Positions 22,120 to 34,170 of a stretch of DNA of 64,000 nt are shown here, in pieces. The stretch is from Arion vulgaris. Taxonomy: Eukaryota; Mollusca; Gastropoda; Stylommatophora; Arionidae. Made by a program: the position numbers and the translations under genes. Under the pieces are notes generated by a model that saw only the letters and a list, made by a program, of their open reading frames with translations, had not been told where the DNA came from and did not search any database. The stretch spans positions 21,962,733-22,026,732 of the forward strand of contig CM036764.1 of the NCBI GenBank assembly GCA_020796225.1. The letters are read 5' to 3'. Every line of letters begins with the position of its first letter. Position 1 is the stretch's first letter.

Positions 22120-22370
22120 CATAACAGGAGCCCATGATGGCCCGGTTAATACGAGAAAATGGCGATGGGTCGGGCATACCCTGCGAAAGTCACAAATAAG
22201 TGTTCCTAAACAAACACTTGAGTGAAACCCGCAGAGAAAATGTAAAAGGTTTTCTGGAGGTACTGAAGGATGTTAAATTATTCTGGGAAACTATAAAGAA
22301 AACAGTCAGAGACCGGGAAAAGTGACGACTAACTGTTGAAGCCCAATGTTCCACAAGGAGAGGAGGAATA
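22120..22370 (+). pseudogene. RTE-type LINE, C-terminal fragment
   Basis: Reads WRWVGHTLRKSQISVPKQTL and EWNPQRKCKRFSGGT, degenerate. A related copy is at 58205-58470. Confidence 0.6.
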
Positions 22371-22779
22371 AATCAAAGTAAGACTTGCCAAATGCAGATT
22401 ATGCGTTTACGTTAAGACACTTAAACAGACATCTATTTTCAAATGCTGTCTACTTAGATTCTATATATTTAGTCCGTTTCCTCTGTTTATGGTATTTTCC
22501 ATCGCAGTTAAAAGTTCCTAGCTTAACCCTTTAGCTGCTAAGGACGTATATATTCGTTTTTCCCATTCACTTCTAAAAACGCATTAACACGTCTGTTATT
22601 ATCTCTCCTCTGTGGGCTAAAGACGTGTTAACACGTTATGCATTGCTTCTGCCACTGCTATAAGCGTACATTCATGTTTGTGACCTAGAAACAAAGAGTA
22701 GCTATTTTTAGCTCAGCCTTCGGAAAGTATGTAGCAGCGAAATGGTTAATAGGCCAATAACCATGTTATTTTTAATATT

Positions 22780-22884
22780 TGTGATTCCAATGTGATGACT
22801 GCAATATTTGTCATATGTGCATTCATTACATTTGTGATTCCAATGCGATGACTGCAATATTTGTCATATGTGCATTCATTACAT
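22780..22884. repeat. Two copies of a 51-bp repeat
   Basis: Two adjacent copies of TTTGTGATTCCAATG-x-GATGACTGCAATATT followed by TGTCATATGTGCATTC. Confidence 0.85.
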
Positions 22885-22959
22885 GTGTTGTATCGTAGCT
22901 TATATCGTCTTCTTCTTCTTCTTTTCTTCCACCATTTACTTTTTACAGAAGTGGTGGGG

Positions 22960-23165
22960 GTGGGGGACGTAGGGATTGTGGGTGTGCTTGTTTTAAGACA
23001 TTTTGTAAACTGATATTCATTTTCGTAAGGCTGTTCTTGATGCCTCACTTAATCTTTTGCGTGGTCTTCCTCTTGCTTTGTACTCATTATACTTTTTCTG
23101 TGTGGCTCTCTGTGGTAGACGATACCAGTGCATTCTTGTCAGGTGTCCACACCATTTAATCTGTT
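22960..23165 (-). pseudogene. RTE-type LINE, C-terminal fragment
   Basis: Minus strand encodes KYNEYKARGRPRKRL-like sequence with a WxxHLTRMHW-like segment; homologous to 11180-11400. Confidence 0.55.
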
Positions 23166-23194
23166 GTAGTGTTGTAGCTTAAATGCAAGTCAAA

Positions 23195-23485
23195 TTTGGA
23201 TGCTATGGATAATAGGTTTTATGTTTTTCTTTGCATCGCTTTGTATTTTTCTTAACAAGACAATAGCATCTGCAAAATCGAAATCTTTCAGTTGTCTGTT
23301 TCCCCCCCCTCCCAATCGATGTCAGTTTTGTCCCTGGAACATGTTTTATCACCCAGTCAATGACCTATTTGAACAATAGCAGAAACACAAAATTAGCATT
23401 GCTTTACTGCAGTTTCAATTTATGAATCAGTACGGATTGCCTACTACTAAGTACCATACAAACGTTCTTTATAACGTCTATTTTT
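23195..23485 (-). pseudogene. RTE-type reverse transcriptase fragment
   Basis: Minus-strand reading gives VIDWVIKHVPGT and, in another frame, KDFDFADAIVLLRKIQSDA. The FADA box stands where the catalytic FADD of a reverse transcriptase should be. A C-run of eight bases near 23303-23310 marks one frameshift. Confidence 0.65.
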
Positions 23486-24204
23486 TCTGCTGGTATTAAA
23501 CCATCTCAGTAATTAACAGTGAGATTTTGTACAGGGTATGAAAAGTTTCTTTTCAAACCGTGAAATTTAGGATAGGATGCTGTGCTTGTCATTATGTTTC
23601 TCAAAGGTAAAACTTGGGGTAATTATTTGGTCTAAGCAGCTTCTCCCATATCTAAAAACTAGCTTGTGCGTCTCTCGGTGTTGTATCGACTGCCAATTTG
23701 ATTCTTTTGAGAATTATGTTTGCAAAATACTAATAGGGTGAACTTCCTCAAGTTGTTGCAGTCGCTGAGATTACATTATTTGGGGGATTTTAACAAGAAC
23801 TTGTACCTTACATTGTTATTACATTGTCACCTTCATATGACAGTTTCTTGTTCTCATAGTTTATTCAATATTCAAGCTGTATACAAAAGCAAAATAGTAA
23901 AACATGAAGTAAACTAGTTCTACAAAGTTCTAATATAGACAGAATGAACAATTCTTTATCAAGAAGAAAGTAAAATACGCGTTAATTAGTTAATTGATCA
24001 ATCTATTTAGTCTTGTCAAGATGAAGAAAGGAACGAATGCAACATATGACGTTTCAATCTGGTTATAATAAAACAATAAAATATGTAACAATAGTCAAAA
24101 AAAGCAAAAAAGCTAATACTTTGTGTATTCAAATAAAAAGTGTAATGTATCCATTGTAAAGTACACCAATGCCATCGGTTTTTAAATATTTGTATCTTGT
24201 ATCA

Positions 24205-24615
24205 TTTGTTTACTTTACGGATGCGAGTCATGGACAATAAACAAACAGATCGAAAAATCTCTGGAGGCCACAGAGATGTAGTTTTACGGAAGAATGATAA
24301 GAATTCCATGGACTGCTAAAATGACGAATGGTGAGGTGTTGAATGAGGTCAAGACACAGAGAAAAGTATCACCAATATAAGACAGCAGTCATCATTTTTC
24401 GACATGTGAGAGGAGGGAGGTTTAGAACACATTGTAACAGCTGTTAAAATCGAGGGTAGACGAGACAGAGAAGACAGAAAATTTTGGATAGCCTGACTTT
24501 AGGGCACATTAGAGCGTCAACATCTGTTGATAGCAAACACCAAAGATAGAGATTTGTGGAGATCCATAATCGCCTACGTCAGTCGGCACGGCACCCGATG
24601 ATGATGATGATCATT
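24205..24615 (+). pseudogene. RTE-type LINE, 3' part with (GAT)n tail
   Basis: Reads CESWTINKQIEKSLEATEM, then WFYGRMIRIPWTAKMTN-like sequence, RRDRGRQKIL and a LRQSARHP end, followed by a (GATGAT) tail at about 24597-24612. Such trinucleotide tails are usual for RTE elements. Confidence 0.72.
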
Positions 24616-24740
24616 TGTTTAATAAAAATCTTTCGGGCAAACGTTCATGTAGTACAGTTCTGTATAACGTATTTATATATTTGGGCGGAACTGAACAATA
24701 GTTGTGAAGGTGCGGCAATTGCAATAACAATACTAATAAT

Positions 24741-24902
24741 CAGTGGCGGCTCGTGATCGTTTTTGTTGGTGGGGCCAGACACAAATTTTCTGGAAAATCA
24801 TGGCTTTGGGTTATGTTATATTTTAATTGACTAAATAATAAATACATGTTACATATTATTTTTGGTGGGGCCCCTCTGGCCCTTAATGACGAGCCGCCAC
24901 TG
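24741..24902. mobile_element. hAT-type MITE, family 1, copy 2
   Basis: A 162-bp element, ends CAGTGGCGGCTCGTGAT and ACGAGCCGCCACTG, duplications CTAATAAT / CTAATAAC (7 of 8). Confidence 0.85.
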
Positions 24903-26395
24903 CTAATAACGATAATGATAACAATAGTGATAATACTATAACTAATAAATCTAAATTGATAATACACTATTAATAATGTATTATTAATAAAATAGTTGAA
25001 AATTTAATTCTGACTAGAAGCTTAACATAATTTAGATAATTAGTATTTACATAATTAGTGCATAATTTGACACTTCACATTTGCTGCAAGTTGAGGCTAT
25101 TATAATACTCAATTCAAATTTCAGAATTCACAGGTATTTTTACTGCTAGTTTTTTTTATGATTAGTGCAGAAATGTCGCTCTTCATTATTTTTATTTTTC
25201 TAATAGAACTAACCGTCAAACAATAAGCACAAGCATTTGTTTTTGTATTTAATAAATCAATACTGATCTTCCCATTTGGAAATAAAAATATAGTTTTGTC
25301 CTTCGCCGTTTAACCATGATTTTAAATTACAAATTTAATCATTTTTAATTGTTCTACACTTTCGTAGTTAGTACAAATTAAGTTGTGATATTAATTTAGA
25401 ACTGCAAATTAGATCGATGATAGATATATGGCGCACTGTTCCAACTCTGAACTAAAACTGTCTGTTCCACTCATTGGAAGTTAAAATCACGTTTAGCCGG
25501 TTTCTCAAATCAGAGTCGACCCAATATGTTACTTGTTTGAAAGTATGAGTTGAAATGACAACGCTTTCTATAAGAAAAATAAATTTGTGTTATGAAAAAA
25601 GAAAGAATGCTTTCAATATAAAAGGAGATTGAGAAAGCTTGAAGACTGTGTGGATGCTACCAAATAAATTGAAATATATTGTTATTTATAATTACTTTTT
25701 GTCTTTAAATCTCATTAACTTCAAAGCCGGCGCCGACAAATAAAGCTTGATGATTGTAGATTAAGGTTTCTGTATTGGACAGATCTAATGTCGTTTGTAC
25801 TTTGTAAAACTACTTTAACTCGTGTTTTGATTTTTCATCTTTTAATTAAACTGCATATGGCGGTACAGATAAAAAATGAACTCTGGATAATACAGGAATA
25901 CATATGAATAAGGCAAATATTAGTTCAAACGTTGAAAAACAACTGATTGCATAGTTGAGAAATCTACAAGAGTGCGACAAACTTGTATGCTGTCACAACT
26001 ATTGCGTGAAATAGATATTATCATCAAGACACACCAAGTAACTCTAAAAACAGCAGTAAAACACTAACTTCATTAGGTTTTTTAATGAGAACAAGGAGTT
26101 TTCTTGCAAGAGCCCCAGAGGAAGCAACGGAAGTGAAGAATATGATCAACAAATAAACAATGTACAGGTATTTTTTTATAAAGATTAGCAAATTTTGATG
26201 TACAAAGAGATCGACGTATCTGTGTTTGTTTCTTTTTTGTGATTTCTGAGAAATTTCGAGTTTATAGTAATTCATTTCTGTGCCTGGTTTGTTACAATTA
26301 TTATATAAAGAGTCGTCTAAAAGATGCTGAAAAACAGTAAAATAATGCAAACACTGGAATAATCTTATAGAAGACACAGTTTGAAGATTACCCAC
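24903..26395. other. AT-rich intron sequence, nothing recognised
   Basis: About 1.5 kb without a repeat I can classify. A 123-codon open frame on the minus strand (26024-26395) has no recognisable domain and is best ignored. Confidence 0.4.
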
Positions 26396-26642
26396 ATTTG
26401 AATCTTCTTATAAAAGACACTTTATAAGGATTAACAACACTCGAATCATTTGATAGAATATCACAGCATAAATATTAACACTTTAATTATATTATAGAAC
26501 AGCACAGTATAAAGATTAACACTTTAATTATATTATAGAAGATCACAGTATGAAACTTAAAACCAATCGCACTATTTTATTGTACATATCACAGCATGAA
26601 GATTAACAAAAATCGAATCATCTTACTGAAGACATAATATGA
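26396..26642. repeat. Degenerate ~46-bp tandem repeat, five to six copies
   Basis: Units share ATATCACAGCATGAAGATTA / AACACTTTAATTATATTATA with many substitutions. Confidence 0.65.
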
Positions 26643-27239
26643 ACACTGTTGTTGTTGTTCCTCTCTCAATCTCGTGTACCATACGGCCTAAACACTTGTT
26701 CTCTACTTTTCACGGTCTCTTGTCGTTTTCTTTATGTCTTGTTAAGAAATCTCTTGTATTATGTAATGGTCAATAGTATGTTCTAGGTAAATATGATCAA
26801 TACTTTGGAAACATGGACAGAAATTACATATTATTTCATACGATACTTCGAGAATGTCCTCATGAAATACAGAACGAGAAATTATAATAACACAAAAATT
26901 ATTTGAATTTCACTAAACATTGAATATAGTTCAACATATTAAATTAAACCTGTATTTGACATTTTATGCTAATTCAGAACCAAACAGCATCCGATATCTC
27001 TCTTTGATAATAGTGGATACAATTTTAAAGTGGAAGATGTGCAGACAGATAGAGAAACAATATTGCAGAAATTCGACACCAACAGGCGCTAACTTCAACT
27101 ATCCATTACATTGTCTAGCCTCGGTAACTACAGTTCCGTACGACCCAAGTGGCAAAAGCGAATGGGAAGAGAAAAGATTAAAAATCATTATGTAGATCTT
27201 TTTTTTTGTTTATATAATGCAAAAACGATATAATATAAT
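26643..27239. other. No gene recognised
   Basis: Contains a 91-codon plus-strand open frame (26920-27195) with no motif I know. Confidence 0.35.
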
Positions 27240-27670
27240 GTTTATATTATGGCTTGCAAAATCCCTGATACCGAAGCACTCATGAGTCAAGAATCCAGGC
27301 ATTCATGCTCTGTTTTAGAAGGTCCCAGGTGAGATGGGTCGGTTACGTTACGCAAATGCCTGATAAACGCATCCCAGCAACAGATGTTGTATATCAATAT
27401 AGAAGGAGGCAAGCGACCGGTCGTCGGGCAAAAAAACCGGGGCAAATACACTTTTCAATTGTCCCTAAAAAATAACTTAGGTAGAAACACCACGTGCTCA
27501 TAATTTCCGGGATAAACTACCAAATGTGACAGTTCAACAAAAGGAACCTGTAAAGTTTCCCGAAAATACAGAATACTCAACAGGTGCAATTTTAGCCTTG
27601 ATCATGCATGCCCCATCTGTGATAGGGAACTGCATTTTAGTTACACTCAATTGATGGGCAGAACTTGTGG
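27240..27670 (+). pseudogene. LINE C-terminal fragment
   Basis: Reads VRWVGYVTQMPDKRIPATDV and YQYRRRQATGRRAKKP, then a short Cys/His tail (CPICDRELHFSYT). Similar in type to the minus-strand copy at 10440-10812; broken by stops. Confidence 0.5.
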
Positions 27671-27714
27671 TACTGACACGCCCCCATACACACACTTATA
27701 TATACTAGTATATA

Positions 27715-28300
27715 ATAATTATAATAATAATTCCTCTCGTACCGTTATACGTCACATAGGGCCTGCAAACAATTTCTCTATGCCACTCTATTCTGGGCAA
27801 CTTAGTCAATCTTTTCCATGGAGCTGAGAACGATATTTCTTGCCTCTCTTAACAAAGTTCGTTTCAGGGTCTTCTTGGGTCGTCCTCTCTTTCTTGAACA
27901 CTTTGCATCCCACTCCAATGCCTGCTTTGATATTCTGTGGTCATTTCATCTCATGGTGTGTCCAACATATCTCCATCTTCTCTTTCTGATAACAGTTGTT
28001 ATTAGTGGTTGACATTTCACTGATTTCATCACTTCTCCTGAATTCGTTCCATTTTATATTCATTATTTTTCGCAGACATCTATTTTAAAATGCATTCAAC
28101 TTGCTTTCTATATCTTTAGTCACCCTCCAACTCTCGCTGGCATATGTTAGGATTGATACAACATTTGAATTGAAAATTCGTAATTTAGTTTTAATACTAT
28201 ATAACTTGCAGTTCCATATTTTATTTAGACTTTTAAAAGCTGATTCGTATTGCCAATTCATATCATAATTTCTTCTTTAACATTTCCTGTGCAATGACAA
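27715..28300 (-). pseudogene. RTE-type LINE, 3' part
   Basis: Homologous along its whole length to 9080-9610, with the same 3' end at about 27721 and the same upstream segment (CTATATAACTTGCAGTT). Contains stops and small indels. Confidence 0.72.
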
Positions 28301-28384
28301 TTGCTACCTAAATAGGTGAACTGCTCTGTTATTTTTATCCTTTTAGATTCCAGGATAATATCTGCATTACTTGCCATAGGTGTC

Positions 28385-28540
28385 TTCATACGTAGATTAG
28401 CTCAACGTGGGACTCTCTTTTATCGCCCATCTCAAATAGGACTAGGAACTCAATCTCACCTACATTGCGAACAGTAATTTCTGCAGTGAAACAAACTCCG
28501 TAGTGTTGGCAAGGCAATCTTGCAGTATTAAATATGTAAC
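28385..28540 (+). repeat. Unclassified dispersed repeat X, copy 2
   Basis: CATCTCAAATAGGACTAGGA, ACTCAATCTCACCTACATTG and a GTGAAACAAACTCCGTAGTG segment recur at 31.6-32.1 kb and, more diverged, at 39.18 kb. Confidence 0.55.
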
Positions 28541-29424
28541 ATTTTTCAACCAAAATTTAGAAATATTTCAATGCGTTAACTGCCTATCTAGATGACTGCT
28601 TAACGGCATTGCACTGTGATCATGTGTCTGTAGTTGTTCAAAAATAGTTGCTTTAAATCGTCATCTAATATACCAAGAACTATTGCAGGGATCACAGTAA
28701 AATTGTGTAAATGTCCTTACATTTATCTATGTGTTTCTGATTGTATTATTTACAATTATTCAGATACGTTAGTTATCTTAAAGCGGCATATTTCTTTTAC
28801 TTTTTAGACAACATGATTACTTCGTACCTGCAAAACATAATTTATTATGTTTGCTCAAATAGCATTTTTCCCAAGCCAGAAACGCATCTTCAACTTTTGC
28901 TTGATAAGACGAGACTTCTACATTTGTTATCAGAAAATGTACAATAATTATGTCTTGAAGATATATTTAAGTACCAGTAAATAATGTTTGTTGAAAGGAG
29001 CTTACTTGAGATTGTTCAAGAATCATACATTTAGTCTATTTCTCACCTTATTCAGAATCAGACGAGTCTAGAAACTTTGCCCGTTCACTCCATATTCTTT
29101 TTCCCAGGCCATTTATAATTGCATTATATACATCTTCTTATTGAGGCATCCTTTTTTCTTAAATCCTTTGCTTCCCTTCACTCCTATCATTTGATATTCA
29201 TATAATTTCAATGTACTACTATTCATTTATTCCTTCTATAACTGTTGTCTAGTGGTTGACCAGACATTTCAGATATCATCTTCAAGACATGGTCCTCATA
29301 TTTAATCTGTAGTTTTCTTGATATCGCACAGTTTGAAAGTTTTGTTCAATGTTGCTACCATCTTTAACTCTTACAAATTATACTATTAAGCTTAAGTGAG
29401 AACGGTCAGGTGACAATGTCTAAA
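28541..29424. other. No gene recognised
   Basis: A short stretch at about 28659-28710 (GTCATCTAATATAC ... ATCACAGTAAAATTGTG) loosely resembles the 78-bp satellite unit. Confidence 0.35.
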
Positions 29425-29798
29425 CAGCGTTTCACCAGTGGCGTGGTTCGGAAGGAAGGGGTCAGATTATGGATCGAGGCTAAAGAAATAATAATAATAT
29501 TTTTAAATAAATTATTTTCGTGATTTTGATTGAATATTCATTTAAAATTTGAATTCTGTATTTTAATTCATCTTATGCCCATCTTACATGATCCATTTTT
29601 ACATCCTTTTTCTATTTCACGTATGTATTCATTTGTTATATGACACAAATATATATCAATTTTCTATGTCAAAGAGAAAATAGAGCATGTATATATATGT
29701 GAGGGGAGAGTGTTGGCAAACTGTTATAATGTGGAGGGCGTTACAAAGTTTATGTTGTGCAAAGTGGGCGGTGGGCCGAAAACGTTTGGGAATCTATG
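29425..29798. mobile_element. hAT-type MITE, family 2, copy 2
   Basis: A 374-bp diverged copy of 13866-14313. Ends CAGCGTTTCACCAG and GTTTGGGAATCTATG; flanking GTCTAAA on both sides. Shares AAATATATATCAATTTTCTA and TGGCAAACTGTTATAATGTG. Confidence 0.62.
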
Positions 29799-29915
29799 GT
29801 CTAAATAATATAGAAATTATGACAATGCTCCTCGATTAACTTGTCAAAATAAAATGTCTTTGTTTTGTGTGTCTAATTTACATGGGTAGAAAATATGGTT
29901 TTATGTACTATTAGT

Positions 29916-30250
29916 TGCCCGCCTGCCCAGCGTGTTCGATGAATAGATAGATAGATAGATAGACAGACAGACATACAGACGGACGAGGACCGACATACAA
30001 CCAAACGAACGGACAAACGGATGGATGGATAGATAAATAAATGGACGGATGGATTGATGAATGGGTGGATGAATGGATGAGTGGTTGGATGGATGGATGG
30101 ATTACTTGATAAATGATGGATGGATGGATGGATGGATGGGCGAGACGGACGGACGGACGGACGACGGACGGACGGATGGATGGATGGATGGATGGATGGA
30201 TGGATGGATGGATGGATGGATGGATGGATGGATTGATGGATGAGGTTATT
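29916..30250. repeat. SINE-C head stub plus (GATA)n/(GGAT)n microsatellite
   Basis: A 23-bp piece matching the SINE-C head (GCCTGCCCAGCGTGTTCG) runs into GATA, then GGAC and GGAT repeats for about 300 bp. Confidence 0.75.
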
Positions 30251-31084
30251 AATTAATGTAGGTATGTAGCAACTAAAGATCAACCTAATTGTACAAATTC
30301 AATGAGATGAACACGAATTCCTGTATCGAATTATAAATTCATTTTTCTAAACCAAATTTCAGCAACCATAATAACAAAGTCTCGAACTTCACAAACATGA
30401 ATGGCTACGAACGATTGTCTGAAAAGTTAACAGAGCAAATTAACTATTTTATCATTGACGCAATCATTTGGTATCGTAATGGTTTCTTCGGCAATGCTGC
30501 GAAACAGATATTGATGTATGTCTTCTCTTGTGTTGTTCCGTCTACAAGAGTTGTGCAGCTTTCACATTTTTGTCCCAGCTCTTGATGACCTTAAAGTAGT
30601 AAAGCAATTTTCTGTTTCTTTAAATCGGTTTTCCATATTGGCTTGTCCTGACGATTCCTTTGATCCTTTAATTTTCATTTGAGAAATCCTCAGAATTGAT
30701 TTACTGTTTCATTTTAACTGCCTTATTTAAATAAATTGTGACATTTGTTTGTCTTTGTTGCTATTCTCCTAGAAACTAGTGTTATATAGATGTCCCTGCT
30801 GGTAATGAGATTCTGTTTTTCATTTCCGTGACTATTTTTGTGTATGCTTAATTTAGATTTCAAGCGTTGCTGGTAGTCAGCGGCTATAGATTTTTAATCG
30901 AAATTTTTAAAAAATGATGTTACTGGCAGATGGAGCTACTAAGCTAGTCGTTAATTCGTAGATAATATTACCTAGAGCTATTTAGCTAGCGTTCATTTGC
31001 AGTAAATGTAAAGTTAACGCTTGGTTTCGTTTGTCTAGAATTTGGTGTGGCATTTGAAGATTCCGAAGACAGCAGATTTTCGGT
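30251..31084. other. No gene recognised
   Basis: AT-rich intron sequence; no structure supported. Confidence 0.4.
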
Positions 31085-31345
31085 TCTCCTTTTTTCTATA
31101 TTTCTGTTTTGTCTCACATCGTCATGATAAGAAGAGATTTCTAGAACGAGCCATTGTGTGCCCTGCTTAAATAGTGTCTTTCTTCGTCTATGTTATCTCT
31201 GAAGTCCATATTTTGTGTAGCTGGTATTTTACTTTGTATCCACTGTATTGGAGCAACATTGCTCTTTGGGGTGCACTGTCTGTTGGTAATCTGCTTATGT
31301 GGATGAATATCAACCAGGTTCTCATCAAAGTACTTCACCTGGTCT
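31085..31345 (-). pseudogene. RTE-type LINE 3' fragment
   Basis: Minus-strand counterpart of the RTE tail at 59.2-59.4 kb (CTCAGAGATAACAGAGGCC there, GTTATCTCTGAAGTCC here) and of the copy split by a SINE at 6.75-8.5 kb. Confidence 0.6.
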
Positions 31346-31589
31346 CAGCTCATACACCCAGTAGACCTTCATCTCTAACTCTCAGTCAGATAGAGGAAGA
31401 TGTGGTGGCATATTCTGCATTGCACGTCATGTTTACTGATTTATAAATACACAGTTGCAAATAAATGTTAAGGTTCTGAGGCTCCAAAGAAAAATAGCCA
31501 TGTTCTGCAAACAGCCTCCTCTCAACTGCCTGGCCTGAATTTATATTGATGTCTATTTTGTACACAGCTTGTTAGATGAAAAGCTATAT

Positions 31590-31670
31590 TAATTTTTAAA
31601 GGTAATTTCAGTGAAACAAACACCGTAGTGTCGGCAGAGTCCCCGATGTAATTTAAAAAATGGTGATCTT
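31590..31670 (+). repeat. Unclassified dispersed repeat X, partial
   Basis: GTGAAACAAACACCGTAGTG matches 28485-28505. Confidence 0.4.
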
Positions 31671-31671
31671 T

Positions 31672-31915
31672 GTCTTCTTCTTTGCGTTCGTTCTTTACGA
31701 CCAATTTTAATCACTCTTTGTGATATATTTGATCTTTGTCAAGAACGTGTATACGTTGAACATTGGTTTGGTAGGCCCCTAAACGCATATACTTCTACAC
31801 GCTTAGAACACATGCATCCGATTTCAGCCAAACCTCCTTATTCTCCTCTTACGACATGCGTGGCAGGTAACAGTGGTTCTATTCTTTACACCCAAAATTT
31901 GGACCCCGGTAACCA
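31672..31915 (-). mobile_element. SINE-E copy 4
   Basis: Minus strand: head CGCCCGAGTGGTTACCGG, then GTGTAAAGAATAGAACC, CATGTCGTAAGAGGAG, GGGGCCTACCAAACC and ACGAACGCAAAGAAGAAG. A 3-bp change lies in the core (GGAGAA for GGCGAC). Confidence 0.8.
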
Positions 31916-31924
31916 CTCGGGCGA

Positions 31925-32215
31925 AAACGGTGATAATTTTTTAAGAAATGTTATTTCAATCTTTTTTATGTATTTTGTCCAGGCAGCGGCTTTGCAGTCG
32001 AGTCTACGAGTTTTTAAACTGTCTATGGTTCTTTTATGTGCTCAAACGTGGGACCTGTCTTTTTGTCACTCATCTCAAATAGGACTAGGAACTCAACCTC
32101 ACCTACATTGAGAACAAGGGTTTCTGAACAAAAATATTCCTATAGCTGCACATGGAGAACGAACCGAGTACCACACCATAGAGACACAGCTAGAGATTTG
32201 TGAACAACATGTAAG
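31925..32215 (+). repeat. Unclassified dispersed repeat X, copy 3
   Basis: Aligns with 39030-39310: GTTAT-GAAAT, GGCAGCGGCTTTGCAG, ACTAGGAACTCAACCTCAC and an ACATGGAGAACGAACCGAGT-like end. Confidence 0.55.
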
Positions 32216-32665
32216 AACTTCTTCTTTGCGATCGCTATTTTGAAGATTATACCGTTAGATGCGTTTTTAAGATGAAGTCGGCCCGTCTGCCCAGCGTGTT
32301 CGTAGCGCGTTGGACTACGGGTGACTATCCCTCTGTGTGTGCGGGTTCAATTCCGCGGGATGGCAGAAAAAGCCACAGACTCCCCAGATTACGGTGTTCG
32401 TGGCACCGAGCCGAAGAGCTGAAAAGCTCAAGTGCTTCTGGATCGGAAAAAAAAAAAAAGATGAAGTCGACTCTTGTCTGGAGTTCATCTCTGGTGTCAT
32501 GTAGTTTTGAATGTAGTGTTGAGTTGTAGGGCCAGCATTCCTTTCTAGGGAGGACATACAGGGGACAGTCTTGCAGGACATGTTCTGTGGTTTAATCAGC
32601 GGGGCCACGGGGACACAGGGGGTGGGGACAATTGTAACTTGTGTAGGTGTTTGTTCAATATGTTA
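32216..32665 (-). pseudogene. LINE C-terminal fragment, interrupted by SINE-C
   Basis: The minus strand of 32470-32660 resembles the LINE tail at 62340-62470 (CAGTCTTGCAGGACATGTTCTGT versus CAGTTCTGTAGGATATGTTCTGT), i.e. the T-E-H-x-LQxCP zinc-knuckle-like end. The SINE at 32281 splits it. Confidence 0.5.
32281..32457 (+). mobile_element. SINE-C with 12-bp perfect TSD
   Basis: A 177-bp tRNA-headed SINE (GCCCAGCGTGTTCGTAGCG, box B-like GCGGGTTCAATTCCGC) ending in a run of A. Flanked by AAGATGAAGTCG at 32269-32280 and 32458-32469. Confidence 0.88.
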
Positions 32666-32816
32666 TGTCTTATCCTGAGTCAATAAAGTGTCTTTTATTT
32701 TGTTCTTGTCTGTCAAGTGTAGTAGTCATATTTGAATATTTTATGCTCTTTTCTAATGTCCACGATAGCTTTTTATTCCAAAGTATGTGTTTAATGTAAG
32801 AACTAAAATTGAACGT

Positions 32817-33489
32817 TTGTGTGCGTCATCTGTACTTCTGTAACTACTGTTTGTATGCGTCATCTGTACTTCTGTAACTACTGTTTGTGTGCGTCATCTG
32901 TACTTCTGTAACTACTGTTTGTGTGCGTCATTTGTACTTCTGTAACCACTGTTTGTATGCGTCATCTGTACTTCTGTAACTACTGTTTGTGTGCGTCATC
33001 TGTACTTCTGTAACTACTGTTTGTGTGCGTCATCTATACTTCTGTAACTACTGTTTGTGTGCGTCATCGTACTTCTGTAATTACTGTTTTGTCGTCATCC
33101 CGTACTTTGTAACTTCCTTTTTTGTGTGTGTCATTTGTACTTCTGTAACTACTTTTTATACGTCATCTGTACTTCTGTAACTACTGTTTGTGTGCGTCAT
33201 CTGTACTTCTGTAACTACTGTTTGTATGCGTCATCTGTACTTCTGTAACTACTGTTTGTGTGCGTCATCTGTACTTCTGTAACTACTGTTTGTGCGTCAT
33301 CTGACTTTGTAACTACTGTTTGTGCGTCATCTGTACTTCTGTAACTACTGTTTGTTGGCGTCATCTGTACTTCTGTAACTACTGTTTGTATGCGTCATCT
33401 GTACTTCTGTAACTACTGTTTGTGTGCGTCATCTGTACTTCTGTAACTACTGTTTGTGTGCGTCATCTGTACTTCTGTAACTACTGTCT
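32817..33489. repeat. ~19-copy 35-bp satellite
   Basis: Unit TGTGTGCGTCATCTGTACTT plus CTGTAACTACTGTTT. Single-base dropouts are concentrated around 33060-33130 and 33290-33310. Its right edge joins a SINE-A 3' end. Confidence 0.93.
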
Positions 33490-33625
33490 GTATCTTAATG
33501 AAATGAAAATCGTGGCATATCCTAAAGGACCTAGCCATTAACCACAGTAAACGAGTCGTTGATTTTCTATGCACCACTTATACGTTCAGTAGTTTGCCAT
33601 TGCTTTCTTAATGGGACAGCTTATC
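33490..33625 (-). mobile_element. SINE-A3 fragment, 3' end fused to satellite
   Basis: Minus strand: AAGCAATGGCAAACTACTGA, AACGACTCGTTTACTGTGG, and CCACGATTTTCATTTCATTA, passing directly into the 35-bp array. The tRNA head is missing. Confidence 0.75.
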
Positions 33626-33899
33626 TTAATGGGACAGCTTAATGAAAAACAATCAATTGTTGCTATGATATTTTGCGACAATAAACAGGTGTAGAAGCTT
33701 CAGTTCACTCTAAATGCTCTCTTCAGATTGTTTTCTTCAAAGGAACCTGAACTCTCAAACCGGGAACGCAGAGAGATTTCAAACTATTTTTCTTATTTCG
33801 AAACAAAGATCAGCTGAAGATTTTGATACTTTTGTTCATCACATTTTCTTCTAATCACATTAGAAGAATTGCATTTCTTCTAATATAGTCGTTTGTCAT
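33626..33899. other. No gene recognised
   Basis: AT-rich intron sequence between the SINE and an RTE tail. Confidence 0.4.
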
Positions 33900-34170
33900 T
33901 TACCATCATCATCATCATCATCACTATCATCATCACACTATCAATCATCACCATCAGCATCATCATCATCAACACCATCCAGTAGCTTAGCATGTACAGA
34001 ACTTTGTCACCACAACAGTCTTTATGAATTTCTCTCTATCATAATCTCAATTGTTGTCATATTCAAATCATCTGTCCAATGCTACATTCATCTTCTTCTT
34101 GATCATCCTCTTCTCCTCTTTCCCGGAAAGTCTCCCTCCATAATTATCCTTTAAAAAGTGACATGTCCCT
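33900..34170 (-). pseudogene. RTE-type LINE, 3' end with (ATG)n tail
   Basis: Minus strand: GHVTF...IIMEGDFPGKRRRG and LNMTTIEIM, ending in a (GATGAT)n stretch at 33903-33940. Confidence 0.55.

Noticed and set aside
26024..26395. 123-codon minus-strand open frame as a gene
   Set aside because: No recognisable motif, AT-rich composition, inside Wnt6 intron 1.
28659..28710. A single ancestral unit of the 78-bp satellite
   Set aside because: A 14-bp exact match plus scattered similarity in AT-rich DNA is not enough.
29873..30283. 136-codon Ser/Ile/His/Pro-rich frame
   Set aside because: Translation of the GATA/GGAT microsatellite.
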